A DNA stretch of 40,347 nt from CAWUKV01 sp963923025 (GCA_963923025.1 CAWUKV010000016.1:1-40347), one strand, 5' to 3'. Shown: positions 15,478 through 23,692, counted from the stretch's first letter. The notes: a model not told the origin generated them from the letters alone. Numbers and translations: made by a program.

Positions 15478-15741
15478 TCACCCGGCCCAGGGACCACCAA
15501 CACTGGAACTAAACTGGGGCTCAACCCGAATCGCCACGAGCCTCGAGGGACGAATCACCATGTACTCCCCTGGATTGACCTCGGGCAGCGGCACCTTGAT
15601 CATGTCGTCAGAGTTGACCTTGGGCATCAGCTCACCGCTGTACCACTTCTGAAAGTCTTGAATCGTCGAAAACCGGACCTCTTCGCGGTGTCCGCCGTCG
15701 AACAACATATGAATGATGAATTCGCTGGGGGTTCTAGCCAT
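15478..15741 (-). CDS. Conserved small cyanobacterial protein (87 aa)
   Basis: An 87-aa soluble protein beginning MARTPSEFIIHMLFDGGHRE with a mixed alpha/beta pattern and a Pro/Gly-rich centre (VPLPEVNPGEYMVIRPSRLV). The codon use is like that of its neighbours and the ATG is clear. It resembles small hypothetical proteins I associate with cyanobacteria, but I cannot name a domain. It lies 86 bp upstream of mltA on the same strand and might be co-transcribed with it. Confidence 0.75.
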   Translation of the reverse strand: MARTPSEFIIHMLFDGGHREEVRFSTIQDFQKWYSGELMPKVNSDDMIKVPLPEVNPGEYMVIRPSRLVAIRVEPQFSSSVGGPWAG

Positions 15742-16003
15742 ACCGTCTGCCCTTTCGTCCTGCGGTTAAGTCACCGTCATATTATGGGCTGCACTGCACC
15801 AAAACTTTCAAACCCATCTGGATTTGTAGACAGCTGACATCACTAATTTGCCTCACCAATAACGTTACAAACGGCCTTAAAGGGTCTTATTTCAGCTTGG
15901 ATCAGCGATCCAAAGATTGCAGAACTTGTAGAAATACATCGAAACCCGATGCCGCCCAAGTCCTCCCGGTAGAGTAAAAAACAGCGTTATCGGTTTGACT
16001 CAC

Positions 16004-16543
16004 ATGCGCAAAGTCTTTCAAATCGTGGGTGCCCTCGCCCTAGCTGGCTTGCTCGCCGTTGGGGGCTGTCAGCTCATCGGCCTCAATGCCGCCCAACCTG
16101 AACAGGTTGATTCGGTGCAGTGGGAGCAGGTAGAGCAGCAAGTAGAAGCCACCCCCACCACAGCGGTTGAAGCCAAAGAAATTCTGCCGGGCAGCGCATT
16201 TAATGCCTACTTCCCAGCCGCCGCAGACGGCTATGAGCGCGTCTATACCCAGGAGAAAAAGGGCTTTGCCGAAGCCAAGCTCAAGCAGGACGGGCGCGAT
16301 GTGGCGATGCTGTCGGTGTCTGACACCGCGGCGAACCCCTCTGCCGCAGGCAAATATGTCAACAGTAGCCAGCTGCTGCAAGACTACCCGGTCGTCTCCA
16401 TCGGCAGTACATCGACGGCGCTGCTGGTGGCTGATCGCCTCCAGGTCAAGGTCCAGTCACGGGACGAAGCCTTTGATATGGAAGACCGCGAAACCTGGCT
16501 GCAAAAGTTTGACCTGGCTGGTTTGGCCGGTCTGGTGAAGTAA
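16004..16543 (+). CDS. Putative lipoprotein of unknown function
   Basis: ATG 16004 is preferred over TTG 15995. The N-terminus MRKVFQIVGALALAGLLAVGGC is a lipoprotein signal with the acylated cysteine at about residue 22. The mature part (about 157 aa) opens with a Gln/Glu-rich linker and contains a domain with LPGSAFNAYFPAAADGYERVYTQEKKGFAEAKL (quoted in part), ending DLAGLAGLVK. I recognise no family. The next gene follows after 23 bp in the same direction, suggesting an operon. Confidence 0.75.
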   Translation: MRKVFQIVGALALAGLLAVGGCQLIGLNAAQPEQVDSVQWEQVEQQVEATPTTAVEAKEILPGSAFNAYFPAAADGYERVYTQEKKGFAEAKLKQDGRDVAMLSVSDTAANPSAAGKYVNSSQLLQDYPVVSIGSTSTALLVADRLQVKVQSRDEAFDMEDRETWLQKFDLAGLAGLVK

Positions 16544-16566
16544 GCTGACACGCCCTCCGGAGTATT

Positions 16567-17454
16567 ATGAGCAAGCCGATTTATCAGATCGTTGACGAGC
16601 TGCCCGAGCGAAATCTGACCGTTTTTGCCCTGCGATCGCTAGACAAAATCCTGCCCGGCGAGTGGGACAACCTCACCGGCTTTACCAACACCATTCGCAC
16701 CGTCACCCGGGAAACCGACGAAGCGCTGATCAAGCAGGTAGGGGCGCGGGCCATTGAGCTGTACAACGACAAATCCCAGGGCTACCAGCAGGCTCTGTGG
16801 CTCTACCAAACCATCGACAGCACTGGCAGTGCCCTGGGCTCAGCCGCTCTAGCGGGCAAGGTGACCGAAAATGTCCCATTTCTGGGTCTGCTCAACCGCC
16901 TCACCCCCAAACCCGAAAAGGCCCAAACTATTGACCTCAGCCTCAAGCTCGTGACTGAGATTGTCGCCTTTTGCAAAATCAACGGCATCCCCGGCGATAG
17001 TATTGGCGATTTCGTAAAATCCTTGGGCGATTACAGCGGTGAATCTCTCATGCGAATGGCGGCGCTGGTGTGTTTTGACGGTCTCGTTCCCCTGGGGCCT
17101 AACTTTATTAAGTTTGCGGGGAATACCATCAACGACCTTCGCCCCAAAGATTTGGACAATAACACGGCCTTCAAGCGCCTGAAGCAGGCCATCCCCGGCA
17201 AGAAAACACCGGATCAGCTCGAGTTTATCGAAGCCAGTTTTAACTCAGTCAAAGGGTGGATGGGCGACTTTGCCGAGTCTAAAAACCTCACGCCACAAAC
17301 GGTTTTAGATAACCTCAAAACCTTTGTGAATATCGCCGATGATAAGGCAGATTATGTCGGCGCCTTTCTCGATATGACCACCAACTACTACGAGCATACC
17401 GGCGTGCAAACCTTGACCCGACGACTGGTAGAGCGGGCGGTGGCAGAAATCTAG
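16567..17454 (+). CDS. Hypothetical protein, predominantly helical (295 aa)
   Basis: GGAG four bases before ATG 16567 supports the start. The protein appears to be mainly alpha-helical with no signal peptide; two segments (SALGSAALAGKV, about residue 83, and LMRMAALVCFDGLVPLGP, about 160) are moderately hydrophobic. A repeated theme of short helices with TPQTVLDNLK near the C-terminus is seen, but I do not recognise a domain. It is in a probable operon with the lipoprotein upstream. It may be a cyanobacterium-specific family. Confidence 0.75.
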   Translation: MSKPIYQIVDELPERNLTVFALRSLDKILPGEWDNLTGFTNTIRTVTRETDEALIKQVGARAIELYNDKSQGYQQALWLYQTIDSTGSALGSAALAGKVTENVPFLGLLNRLTPKPEKAQTIDLSLKLVTEIVAFCKINGIPGDSIGDFVKSLGDYSGESLMRMAALVCFDGLVPLGPNFIKFAGNTINDLRPKDLDNNTAFKRLKQAIPGKKTPDQLEFIEASFNSVKGWMGDFAESKNLTPQTVLDNLKTFVNIADDKADYVGAFLDMTTNYYEHTGVQTLTRRLVERAVAEI

Positions 17455-17499
17455 CGGTACGCTCGTTCTCTCTGCACAGAACACCTCAATTCGGGTCAC

Positions 17500-17535
17500 A
17501 GTCAGCGATGATGACCTCGTTCATTTGTGCTGACT
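17500..17535. terminator. Hairpin between convergent genes
   Basis: AGTCAGC (17500-17506) pairs with GCTGACT (17529-17535) in a 7-bp stem with a 22-nt loop. The right arm touches the stop codon of the opposing YdeI-like gene. A modest terminator candidate without a T-tract. Confidence 0.3.
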
Positions 17536-18007
17536 ACTGGTCTTGCAGCGTTGCCAGTACCTCAGCGACTCGCTTAAATCGTGTCGGGGCCGTACGGGCT
17601 GAGGCAACCCGATGGGCCAGTCCTCGCTGTTTTCCCGGCGTCAGGTCATCCCAGATAGCTTTAATATCAGGGTCACCGGCCAAGGCAGTCTGCAATTCCT
17701 CCGGGATGGTTACCGCATCTTGGTCAGCCAGGCGAAAATTAACGCTGGCAATATCGCCTAGTGCTAGCCCCGCCGCCTTCAGCAGCCGCTTTGACAACAG
17801 CAAATAGTGTTTGCCCTGCCCGGGCTGGAGGGCACCGTCGATGGGTTGTTCATTAACTTCAGCGTCTACCCGCAAACGAGGATATTGATCAAAGGGCAGC
17901 TGCTGACGAATGCTCTCGGGCAGGTAAACCACGCTGTACCCCATGCGACCAAAGTCGTGGTACTCGACGGGTCCTTCAAACTCCCACAGCTCTTCCCAGA
18001 CATCCAT
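17534..18007 (-). CDS. YdeI/OmpD-associated family protein with DUF1905 domain
   Basis: The N-terminal half (EFEGPVEYHDFGRMGYSVVYLPES... to about residue 95) is a DUF1905 beta-barrel-like domain; the C-terminal part (IPEELQTALAGDPDIKAIWDDLTPGKQRGLAHRV, quoted in part) is the YdeI/OmdA helical region with the LTPGKQR motif. Relatives have been linked to stress or bacteriocin tolerance in enteric bacteria, but no function is established in cyanobacteria. Length 157 aa. It converges with the preceding 295-aa gene. Confidence 0.85.
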   Translation of the reverse strand: MDVWEELWEFEGPVEYHDFGRMGYSVVYLPESIRQQLPFDQYPRLRVDAEVNEQPIDGALQPGQGKHYLLLSKRLLKAAGLALGDIASVNFRLADQDAVTIPEELQTALAGDPDIKAIWDDLTPGKQRGLAHRVASARTAPTRFKRVAEVLATLQDQ

Positions 18008-18213
18008 TCTGCACTCTTGTAATCGGCTCGATTAGAGCATATCACTCTGGCATTTTGTTCTCACCCAGGATGACGAGCCACAAAATGGGCAAACTAGTGA
18101 AGTCGCTGTGCTGGGTCTACTGGAGGCACTATGCTTAGCGGGGTCGTTTTATAGCAGCCGCCACATAGGTTAGGGCAAATCTGCTATGGCATTCAGAATT
18201 CTACAGCGTTCAG

Positions 18214-18219
18214 AAGGAG
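18214..18219 (+). promoter_or_regulatory. AAGGAG ribosome binding site
   Basis: AAGGAG lies 4 bases before TTG 18224 and 10 before GTG 18230, the two possible starts of the following hydrolase. A strong Shine-Dalgarno is unusual in this window and indicates one of these non-ATG codons is the true start. Confidence 0.6.
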
Positions 18220-18223
18220 ATAA

Positions 18224-19192
18224 TTGGCTGTGCTGATCGATCAGCTCCAGGCAGCAGTTCTCGCGGTTACGACGGTTTACCAGATAGTGGCCTCTGTGAA
18301 AGAGAACCGGCAGCCCATGCCGGGTCAGGTTTGGCAGCAGCGACATTTTTACACGCAGGGTCAGGGGAACCCGACAATTGTTTTAGACCATAGCCTAGGC
18401 GGGGTCGAAGGCTATGCCCTGGTAGAAACCTTGAGTGAGCTATCCCAAGTATTTGTCTATGACCGGGCCGGATATGGTTGGAGCGCGCAGCGATCGCAAC
18501 CCCGCACCAGCCTACCCATTGCCCAGGAGCTAGACGCGCTGCTACAAGCGGCCAATATTCCACCGCCCTACCTGCTGGTGGGCGATTCCTTTGGCAGCTT
18601 CAATACGCGGCTCTATGCCCACCTGTTCCCCGAAAAGGTGGTGGGATTGGTGTTGACCGATGGCCTACACGAATCTGGCATGCTGCATCTGCCGATAGCG
18701 CTGAAGCTGCTAAAGCTGTTTTTTCTGTCAGGGTTCGTCATGTCTACCCTAGGCTCTGCCACTGGCATTGTCCGCATTATAGAAAGGCTCGGCCTATTTG
18801 AAGTGCTCAAACCCGAGCTGCGCTACGTGCCCCAGCCCTATCGTCAGTGGATGAAGCGGTCCTTTTGTCGTCCCAAACACTGGATTACGATGGCAAGAGA
18901 GTTGGGCGGCATCAGCCAGAGCGCTAAAGAAGCCAGCATCGCACAGCAATTGGGAGCGCTACCGATTGTCAGCATCAAAGCCCGGTCCTTCTTCAAGCCC
19001 TCCCTTTGGACCCGATTTATTCCTCTCCGCCAGGCCAATCGAGTCCGAGACACCATGCACCAGTCCCTCAGCCAGCTCTCTGACAATGTTCAGGTTATGG
19101 CTGCGCCCGACAGCGGTCACTTTGTGTGGATCGATCAGCCAGAGGTGATTGTCGAAGCGGTTAAATCTGTTCTTCGGCAGGTCGGCCCCTAG
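18224..19192 (+). CDS. Alpha/beta hydrolase (322 aa)
   Basis: A classical alpha/beta-hydrolase fold: VLDHSLGGVEGYALVETL with the oxyanion region (residues about 48-66), VYDRAGYGWS, the nucleophile elbow GDSFGSF (Ser at about 125), LTDG and a C-terminal DSGHFVWIDQP carrying the catalytic histidine. The acidic residue is not certain. No signal peptide is evident, though the first 25 residues are hydrophobic enough to be a weak anchor. The substrate is unknown. The start is a TTG at 18224 or GTG at 18230 behind AAGGAG. Confidence 0.85.
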   Translation: MAVLIDQLQAAVLAVTTVYQIVASVKENRQPMPGQVWQQRHFYTQGQGNPTIVLDHSLGGVEGYALVETLSELSQVFVYDRAGYGWSAQRSQPRTSLPIAQELDALLQAANIPPPYLLVGDSFGSFNTRLYAHLFPEKVVGLVLTDGLHESGMLHLPIALKLLKLFFLSGFVMSTLGSATGIVRIIERLGLFEVLKPELRYVPQPYRQWMKRSFCRPKHWITMARELGGISQSAKEASIAQQLGALPIVSIKARSFFKPSLWTRFIPLRQANRVRDTMHQSLSQLSDNVQVMAAPDSGHFVWIDQPEVIVEAVKSVLRQVGP

Positions 19193-19406
19193 ACGGCTTG
19201 CTCCGACAGCTGTCTTTATAGCAATCTACAAAAAAGTTGAGCCGGACTGCGATCGCACCTATTACAGTCATCGAGTTGCCACAGACAGTTACTGACTGAA
19301 GTCCTTGACCAATCCTCTTGCCGAACCAACAGTCCTCGAGCAAAGTAGTATGTCAATGCCTTTGAAACATTAATTAATATTTTGTTTAAAATGCGTTACA
19401 TTATGG

Positions 19407-19817
19407 GTGTTAACCCAACCCACAGCATCTTTGGCTGTCGTTCTTATGCCTGCTACATCCGTACTTTTTCCGGTCCCGGCACCCATCAAGCCTCAGGCAA
19501 CTGTTTTTGACCTTAAAGAGCGTTTAGATTGGGGTGAGCCAGCCCTGACCATCATCGACATCCGCAGCCGAGACAAGTTCAATGACAGCCATATCACAGG
19601 CGCAATTTTGGTCCCCGTGGATGAGCTGACCCTACGTGTCTCTACAACCCTAGAGTATGAGCGCGATATCTACATTTATGGTGAGACCAACGAACAGGCT
19701 GCTCAGGCCGCAGCTCAACTCCGTGCAATTGGCTTCGAGAATGTTGCTGAACTCACTGGCGGCCTAGATGCCTGGAAGGCAGCTAAAGGCGCTATCGAAG
19801 GTTACGCAAGCCTGTAG
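19407..19817 (+). CDS. Rhodanese-like domain protein without the catalytic cysteine
   Basis: A single rhodanese homology domain (about residues 34-130): VFDLKERLDW, IIDIRSRDKFNDSHITGAI and the C-terminal LTGGLDAW are standard. The active-site loop, normally C-x5-R after a strand, reads IYIYGETNEQAAQAA and has no cysteine, so sulfurtransferase activity is not expected. Inactive rhodanese domains usually serve as binding modules. Start is GTG 19407 or ATG 19446; the leading residues are Pro/Val-rich. It ends in a strong intrinsic terminator and sits next to a redox-stress gene block. Confidence 0.85.
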   Translation: MLTQPTASLAVVLMPATSVLFPVPAPIKPQATVFDLKERLDWGEPALTIIDIRSRDKFNDSHITGAILVPVDELTLRVSTTLEYERDIYIYGETNEQAAQAAAQLRAIGFENVAELTGGLDAWKAAKGAIEGYASL

Positions 19818-19869
19818 TAACCAAATCGGTACTTCTTTAGACGCCTCCACCCGAGGACGAAGTCTTCTC

Positions 19870-19900
19870 AAGCAGCCCCGGTGGGCTGCTTGTTTTTTTA
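19870..19900 (+). terminator. Intrinsic terminator of the rhodanese gene
   Basis: AAGCAGCCC (19870-19878), loop CGGT, GGGCTGCTT (19883-19891), followed by GTTTTTTTA. A perfect 9-bp stem and T-tract make this the clearest Rho-independent terminator in the window. It lies 53 bp after the stop codon and 33 bp before the convergent Rieske gene. Confidence 0.9.
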
Positions 19901-19933
19901 GATTGGGGCAAGGCATTCCGTGGTGATCGCCCT

Positions 19934-20977
19934 CTAGGCGGTGTATCGTTGACTGAGGCCCAACGCTGCCAGTCCTCGCCGATAGGCGATGGATGTCTGG
20001 TCTGCCTCAATGTGGCTCTCCGCCCGCAGGTCTAGGGGCAGATCTTCTGGGTACTGGGCCTCCACAACTTCCTTATCTTCGTTAAAAATCTGTCGATTAA
20101 ATTCATAGACAGGCTCTAGGGGCTGGTCTTGGTCAAAATTGCGACACAAAGGAGAGAACAGTCGAGTCTTTCTCGCAGAAATAGGCGAAGGGGCATTGAG
20201 AATGCAGAGCCGCTTATTATCTGGAAAGTGGATTCTCAAAATAGCAGCAAAGGGGAGAAACACATCGAATACCCGTAGCCACTTAAAATCTGGGGGAGCC
20301 AAGTGATGTAGCCCTTTGGGAAAGTTGCTAACGGTGCTGAGGTATTCTGCATGGACACGCCCAGGGGCAGTGGTAACTTCGTAGCGGGGCACAACCGGAT
20401 TTTCGCGGTCGGCAAAGGCTTCGTGATGGACCCAAGCAAAGTGGGCCACATCGAGAAAGCCTTCCATTTGGCGACCTGCTGCCGCTGCAATATCGAGGCT
20501 GTCCGGCAGGATGGGCTGGTAATCAGGGTCGCTCCATTCAGTCAGCTCCGGTAGATTGAGCGCCTGGCTACCGTCTCCGGTTAGCGTCGTCCACACTAAA
20601 CCGTAAGCTTCACGGACGGGATAAGTCTTTAGGCACAGCTTGCTGGGGATTTTTGCCTGGGGATTGGCCGGGACTAGCGTGCACTGCCCGTCAGCACTGT
20701 AGTGAAAGCCATGATACTTGCAAATGATTTGATCATTGGCAACATGCCCCATGCTTAAGGGTACGCCCCGGTGCAGGCAAATGTCATTGGCCACCGACAC
20801 CCCCGCTGCTGTCCGCCAAATCACCAGCCGCTGGTCTAGGAGGGTCGCCGCTGTAGGTGCATCCGTAATGTCTTGACTGAAGGCGATCGGATACCAAAAC
20901 TGCGCCAGAGCGTCCCAGTCACTTTCTGAAAACGTACAGCCCCTAGGATAGGGCGGGTGGGCGGTGACTACGGACAT
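19934..20977 (-). CDS. Rieske [2Fe-2S] aromatic ring-hydroxylating-type oxygenase
   Basis: Full-length (347 aa) Rieske non-heme iron oxygenase of the PaO/vanillate demethylase type. The N-terminal Rieske domain has CLHRG (about residue 67) and CKYHGFHY (about 86), giving the Cys-x-His and Cys-x2-His cluster ligands. The catalytic domain carries D-x2-H-x4-H (DVAHFAWVH) and the late NEDKEVVEAQ acidic segment. It would take electrons from a ferredoxin/reductase and hydroxylate or demethylate a small substrate that cannot be predicted. It lies next to perR (gap 90 bp) in the same direction and may be read through from it. Compare the truncated copy at 10.2-10.7 kb. Confidence 0.93.
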   Translation of the reverse strand: MSVVTAHPPYPRGCTFSESDWDALAQFWYPIAFSQDITDAPTAATLLDQRLVIWRTAAGVSVANDICLHRGVPLSMGHVANDQIICKYHGFHYSADGQCTLVPANPQAKIPSKLCLKTYPVREAYGLVWTTLTGDGSQALNLPELTEWSDPDYQPILPDSLDIAAAAGRQMEGFLDVAHFAWVHHEAFADRENPVVPRYEVTTAPGRVHAEYLSTVSNFPKGLHHLAPPDFKWLRVFDVFLPFAAILRIHFPDNKRLCILNAPSPISARKTRLFSPLCRNFDQDQPLEPVYEFNRQIFNEDKEVVEAQYPEDLPLDLRAESHIEADQTSIAYRRGLAALGLSQRYTA

Positions 20978-21067
20978 GGTGCTGTTTTCCTCGACGACCT
21001 GCTGGAGTTGGGCTAATTGTAGCCACTTAAACCTGACACACCAGCAAATCCAAAACAGCAGCGTGCT

Positions 21068-21487
21068 TTACGACTGGCAGCGATCGCAGACCCCGTGAAC
21101 CGTCACTTCATAGCTTTCAACCTGGAGACCGACCCGGAGCTGACTGACATCGAACTGCTGAAACTGCTCCCAGGGCACATCTTCAATTGCACCGCAGGCC
21201 TTGCAGCGAAAGTGGTGGTGCAGGTCTACGTTGGCGTCGTAGCGACGGACGCCTTCTTCTAGCAGCACCTCGCGGACCAACCCCACCTCGCGCAGCGCCT
21301 GAAGGGAGCTATATACCGTCGCCTGGGAGGAGGTCGGCGCGTCTTGATTGAGATCGTGCAGAATCTGCTCTGCGGTGGGGTGGTCAGTACGGCCCAGCAG
21401 GTTGGCATACACCGCAAAGCGCTGGGGCGTCACTCGCAGGTGCTTGTCCTTCAACGTTTGAACGATAGCCTCTGTTTGCACAAACAT
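21068..21487 (-). CDS. perR: Peroxide-responsive Fur-family repressor PerR
   Basis: ATG 21487 is chosen (MFVQTEAIVQTLKDKHLRVTP, 139 aa); upstream codons to 21592 lack family similarity. The winged helix SSQATVYSSLQALREVG and the metal-rich C-terminus are typical. Against B. subtilis PerR, whose metal site is H37, D85, H91, H93 and D104, this protein has H36, D84, H90, H92 and D103, an exact minus-one offset; the Asp at the last position separates PerR from Fur and Zur. C95, C98, C134 and C137 form the structural zinc site. It probably represses the divergent peroxiredoxin and itself, relieved by peroxide-driven histidine oxidation. Confidence 0.92.
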   Translation of the reverse strand: MFVQTEAIVQTLKDKHLRVTPQRFAVYANLLGRTDHPTAEQILHDLNQDAPTSSQATVYSSLQALREVGLVREVLLEEGVRRYDANVDLHHHFRCKACGAIEDVPWEQFQQFDVSQLRVGLQVESYEVTVHGVCDRCQS

Positions 21488-21694
21488 GACCGATAACCCT
21501 CCATCTACAAAGTCGCAACAGCAACTGAGCGAAAAAGCTGTCTCATCGCGGAGACCCTGTATTGATGACTGAAATACAGCACAGGTCGCCACAATGACCT
21601 ATATTGACCAGGATAACATTCTCACTTAATAATTGGCCTCATTTAAGAATTGACTGTATATCAGCCTCAATACTACTCTTGAAAAAATCACACA

Positions 21695-21709
21695 TAAGAA
21701 TTATTCTGA
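21695..21709. promoter_or_regulatory. PerR-box-like operator
   Basis: TAAGAATTATTCTGA is a 7-1-7 dyad with AGAAT-T-ATTCT matching across the axis (6 of 7 pairs), close to the PerR consensus TTATAATNATTATAA. It lies 81 bp upstream of the peroxiredoxin start, in the 302-bp divergent gap with perR that otherwise holds no gene. Confidence 0.55.
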
Positions 21710-21789
21710 GTTAGACTACAGCAAGCGCAGGTTCAGTGCGAACTGTTCTGCTGTGCTCGCAGTCCGCCGTCCACCTACAGGAGATTTGT

Positions 21790-22362
21790 ATGGCTGTTAT
21801 CGAGAAGGTACCCAGCATCGTATTTAAGACTCGCGTTCGTGATGAGTCCGTTGAGGGTCCCAATCCCTACCGCTGGCAAGACACCACCACCGAAGATGTT
21901 TTTGCCGGTAAAAAGATCATCGTTTTCTCTCTACCCGGTGCCTTCACACCGACTTGCTCCTCTAACCACCTGCCCCGCTACGAAGCACTCTATGAAGAGT
22001 TTAAGGCGCTGGGCGTAGACGAAATCTACTGCATCTCCGTCAACGATGCCTTTGTGATGTTCCAATGGGGCAAGCAGCAGGGCGCTGAAAAGGTCAAGCT
22101 GCTACCTGACGGCAACGGTGAATTCACCCGTAAGATGGGCATGTTAGTGGACAAGTCCAACCTGGGCTTTGGCATGCGCTCTTGGCGTTATTCCATGGTC
22201 GTCAGCGACATGAGCATCGAAAAAATGTTCATCGAGCCCGACTTTGCCGATAACTGCCCCACCGACCCCTTCGAGGTTTCCGATGCCGATACTATGCTGG
22301 CCTACCTGAAGGGTGCCGATGCCCCTGGCGTCTCTGAGCCCAGCAAGGCATTCGTGGGCTAG
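21790..22362 (+). CDS. Peroxiredoxin, Prx5/PrxII type
   Basis: ATG 21790 follows AGGAG with 6-base spacing and gives 190 aa. The peroxidatic Cys is C56 in PGAFTPTC, a thiol peroxidase signature with the Arg/Thr geometry of the Prx5/PrxII family. The C-terminal DNCPTDPFEVSDADTMLAYL is typical of family members. Two further cysteines are present (EIYCISV and DNCPTD); whether they act as resolving residues is not clear. It reduces H2O2 and organic peroxides using glutathione/glutaredoxin or thioredoxin. It is divergent from perR with a candidate PerR box between them. Confidence 0.93.
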   Translation: MAVIEKVPSIVFKTRVRDESVEGPNPYRWQDTTTEDVFAGKKIIVFSLPGAFTPTCSSNHLPRYEALYEEFKALGVDEIYCISVNDAFVMFQWGKQQGAEKVKLLPDGNGEFTRKMGMLVDKSNLGFGMRSWRYSMVVSDMSIEKMFIEPDFADNCPTDPFEVSDADTMLAYLKGADAPGVSEPSKAFVG

Positions 22363-22423
22363 CCTAATCAAAGGTTAATCGACGAGTGATCCTGCTTTAA
22401 GCAGATCTATCACCACTTAGGAT

Positions 22424-22461
22424 GACCTTGCCTGAGCCTCAGCAGAGATTCAGGCAAGGTC
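22424..22461 (+). terminator. 12-bp hairpin after the peroxiredoxin gene
   Basis: GACCTTGCCTGA (22424-22435) and TCAGGCAAGGTC (22450-22461) form a perfect 12-bp stem with a 14-nt loop, followed by GTTAAAATT. A smaller dyad CTGCTTTAAGCAG lies just before (22392-22404). It sits between two co-directional redox genes, so it could be a leaky terminator or an mRNA stability element that sets their expression ratio. Confidence 0.55.
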
Positions 22462-22574
22462 GTTAAAATTAAGAAGACACAATCAAACCCATTGCTTTCG
22501 CCGCACTGCCTTTGATGCCGAGCGGCGCTGCTTTTCCTCTCTTCTCATCGCTGTTTACCTGCAGTGAGGTCACT

Positions 22575-23579
22575 ATGAAACTATCCAGCGCAAATATTGA
22601 TACTCGTTTAGACACGCTGTACGATGCCATTGTTGTTGGCGGTGGTATGGGTGGTCTGTCAGCGGCCATCTATCTGGCGCGCTACGGTCTCAAGTGCCTG
22701 GTCATTGAGAAGGGTAAGGGACGCTCCATTTGGATGCAGGAAACTCGCAACTACTTGGGGCTCGATCCAACTACCCCCGGGCGCAATATTCTAGCCAATG
22801 GCAAGAAACAGGCCCTCGAATGGGGCGCAGACCACCTCCAGGCTTTTGTTGAAGATGTTGTCGATGAGGGCGAAACCTTTACTGTCAAGGTCAAAATTGG
22901 CAGAAAAAGCGACACCGCTTACACGCTGCGCACCAAGTATGTGATTGCCGCTTCCGGCGTCATTGACGTGCTGCCCGAGCTTGACGACATGCAAAACGTC
23001 TATGACTACGCAGGCTATACGCTCCATGTCTGCATGATCTGCGACGGCTTCGATATGTGGGATCAAAAGGCAGTGCTGATGGTCAAGCGTGAGGGGCAGA
23101 TCAATGCGGCGTTTGTAATGAACTGGTTCACGCCATACATTTCTGTGCTCACCAATGGCGATTTCGAGGTGAGTGACGCTATGAAACAGAAGCTGGCAGA
23201 CCACGGCTATCAGCTCTACGAGGCTCCGGTGAAGCGCTTCCTCGGAGAGAATCATAAAATGAGCGGGGTTGAATTAGCTGACGGTACTGTGGTAGAAGCC
23301 ACAACCGGGCTAATCAACATGGGCTCGCTTTATCACAATCACTATCTCAAAGGCATTGATGGCCTCACCTGGGATGGCGAGAATCTGGTCACCAACGACA
23401 TGTGCCAAACCACCCACGATCGCGTCTTTGCCCTAGGTGACCTCAAGAAGGGACTGAATCAGGTTTCTGTTGCCGTGGCCGATGGGACACTAGCCGCAAC
23501 CCAAATCTGGCGCTATATTCGTCGGGCTAGCGAGCCCCGTAAGTGGGAAGAGCATATCAAGGTGCCGGCTTCTGTTTAA
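22575..23579 (+). CDS. Thioredoxin-reductase-like flavoprotein lacking the NADPH motif (DDOR-like)
   Basis: ATG 22575 after a GAGG site gives 334 aa (the frame is open from 22512). The FAD Rossmann motif is GGGMGG (about 22-27). The redox centre is CMIC (C153, C156), followed by DGFDMWDQKAVLMVKREGQ: where classical TrxR has GGGDxA for NADPH binding there is no glycine-rich motif. The C-terminal FAD signature VFALGDL is present. This pattern matches the cyanobacterial DDOR group (diflavin-linked disulfide oxidoreductase, slr0600-type), recalled from literature rather than searched. It follows the peroxiredoxin in the same direction, so a role in disulfide/peroxide handling is plausible. Confidence 0.85.
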   Translation: MKLSSANIDTRLDTLYDAIVVGGGMGGLSAAIYLARYGLKCLVIEKGKGRSIWMQETRNYLGLDPTTPGRNILANGKKQALEWGADHLQAFVEDVVDEGETFTVKVKIGRKSDTAYTLRTKYVIAASGVIDVLPELDDMQNVYDYAGYTLHVCMICDGFDMWDQKAVLMVKREGQINAAFVMNWFTPYISVLTNGDFEVSDAMKQKLADHGYQLYEAPVKRFLGENHKMSGVELADGTVVEATTGLINMGSLYHNHYLKGIDGLTWDGENLVTNDMCQTTHDRVFALGDLKKGLNQVSVAVADGTLAATQIWRYIRRASEPRKWEEHIKVPASV

Positions 23580-23619
23580 GCAGGACTAAAGTTATGGCGT
23601 GACACAACAAGCCGCCTCG

Positions 23620-23656
23620 ACACAGCAGCTTCTTCAGTAAGGAGACGCTGCTGTGT
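23620..23656 (+). terminator. 10-bp stem after the flavoprotein gene
   Basis: ACACAGCAGC (23620-23629) and GCTGCTGTGT (23647-23656) pair perfectly with a 17-nt loop. It lies in the 113-bp gap before a convergent gene and has no immediate T-tract. Likely terminates the redox operon or acts for both strands. Confidence 0.45.
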
Positions 23657-23692
23657 TGTTATGTGAGGCCTTTTTAGGGGCTTTTGTCAGGC

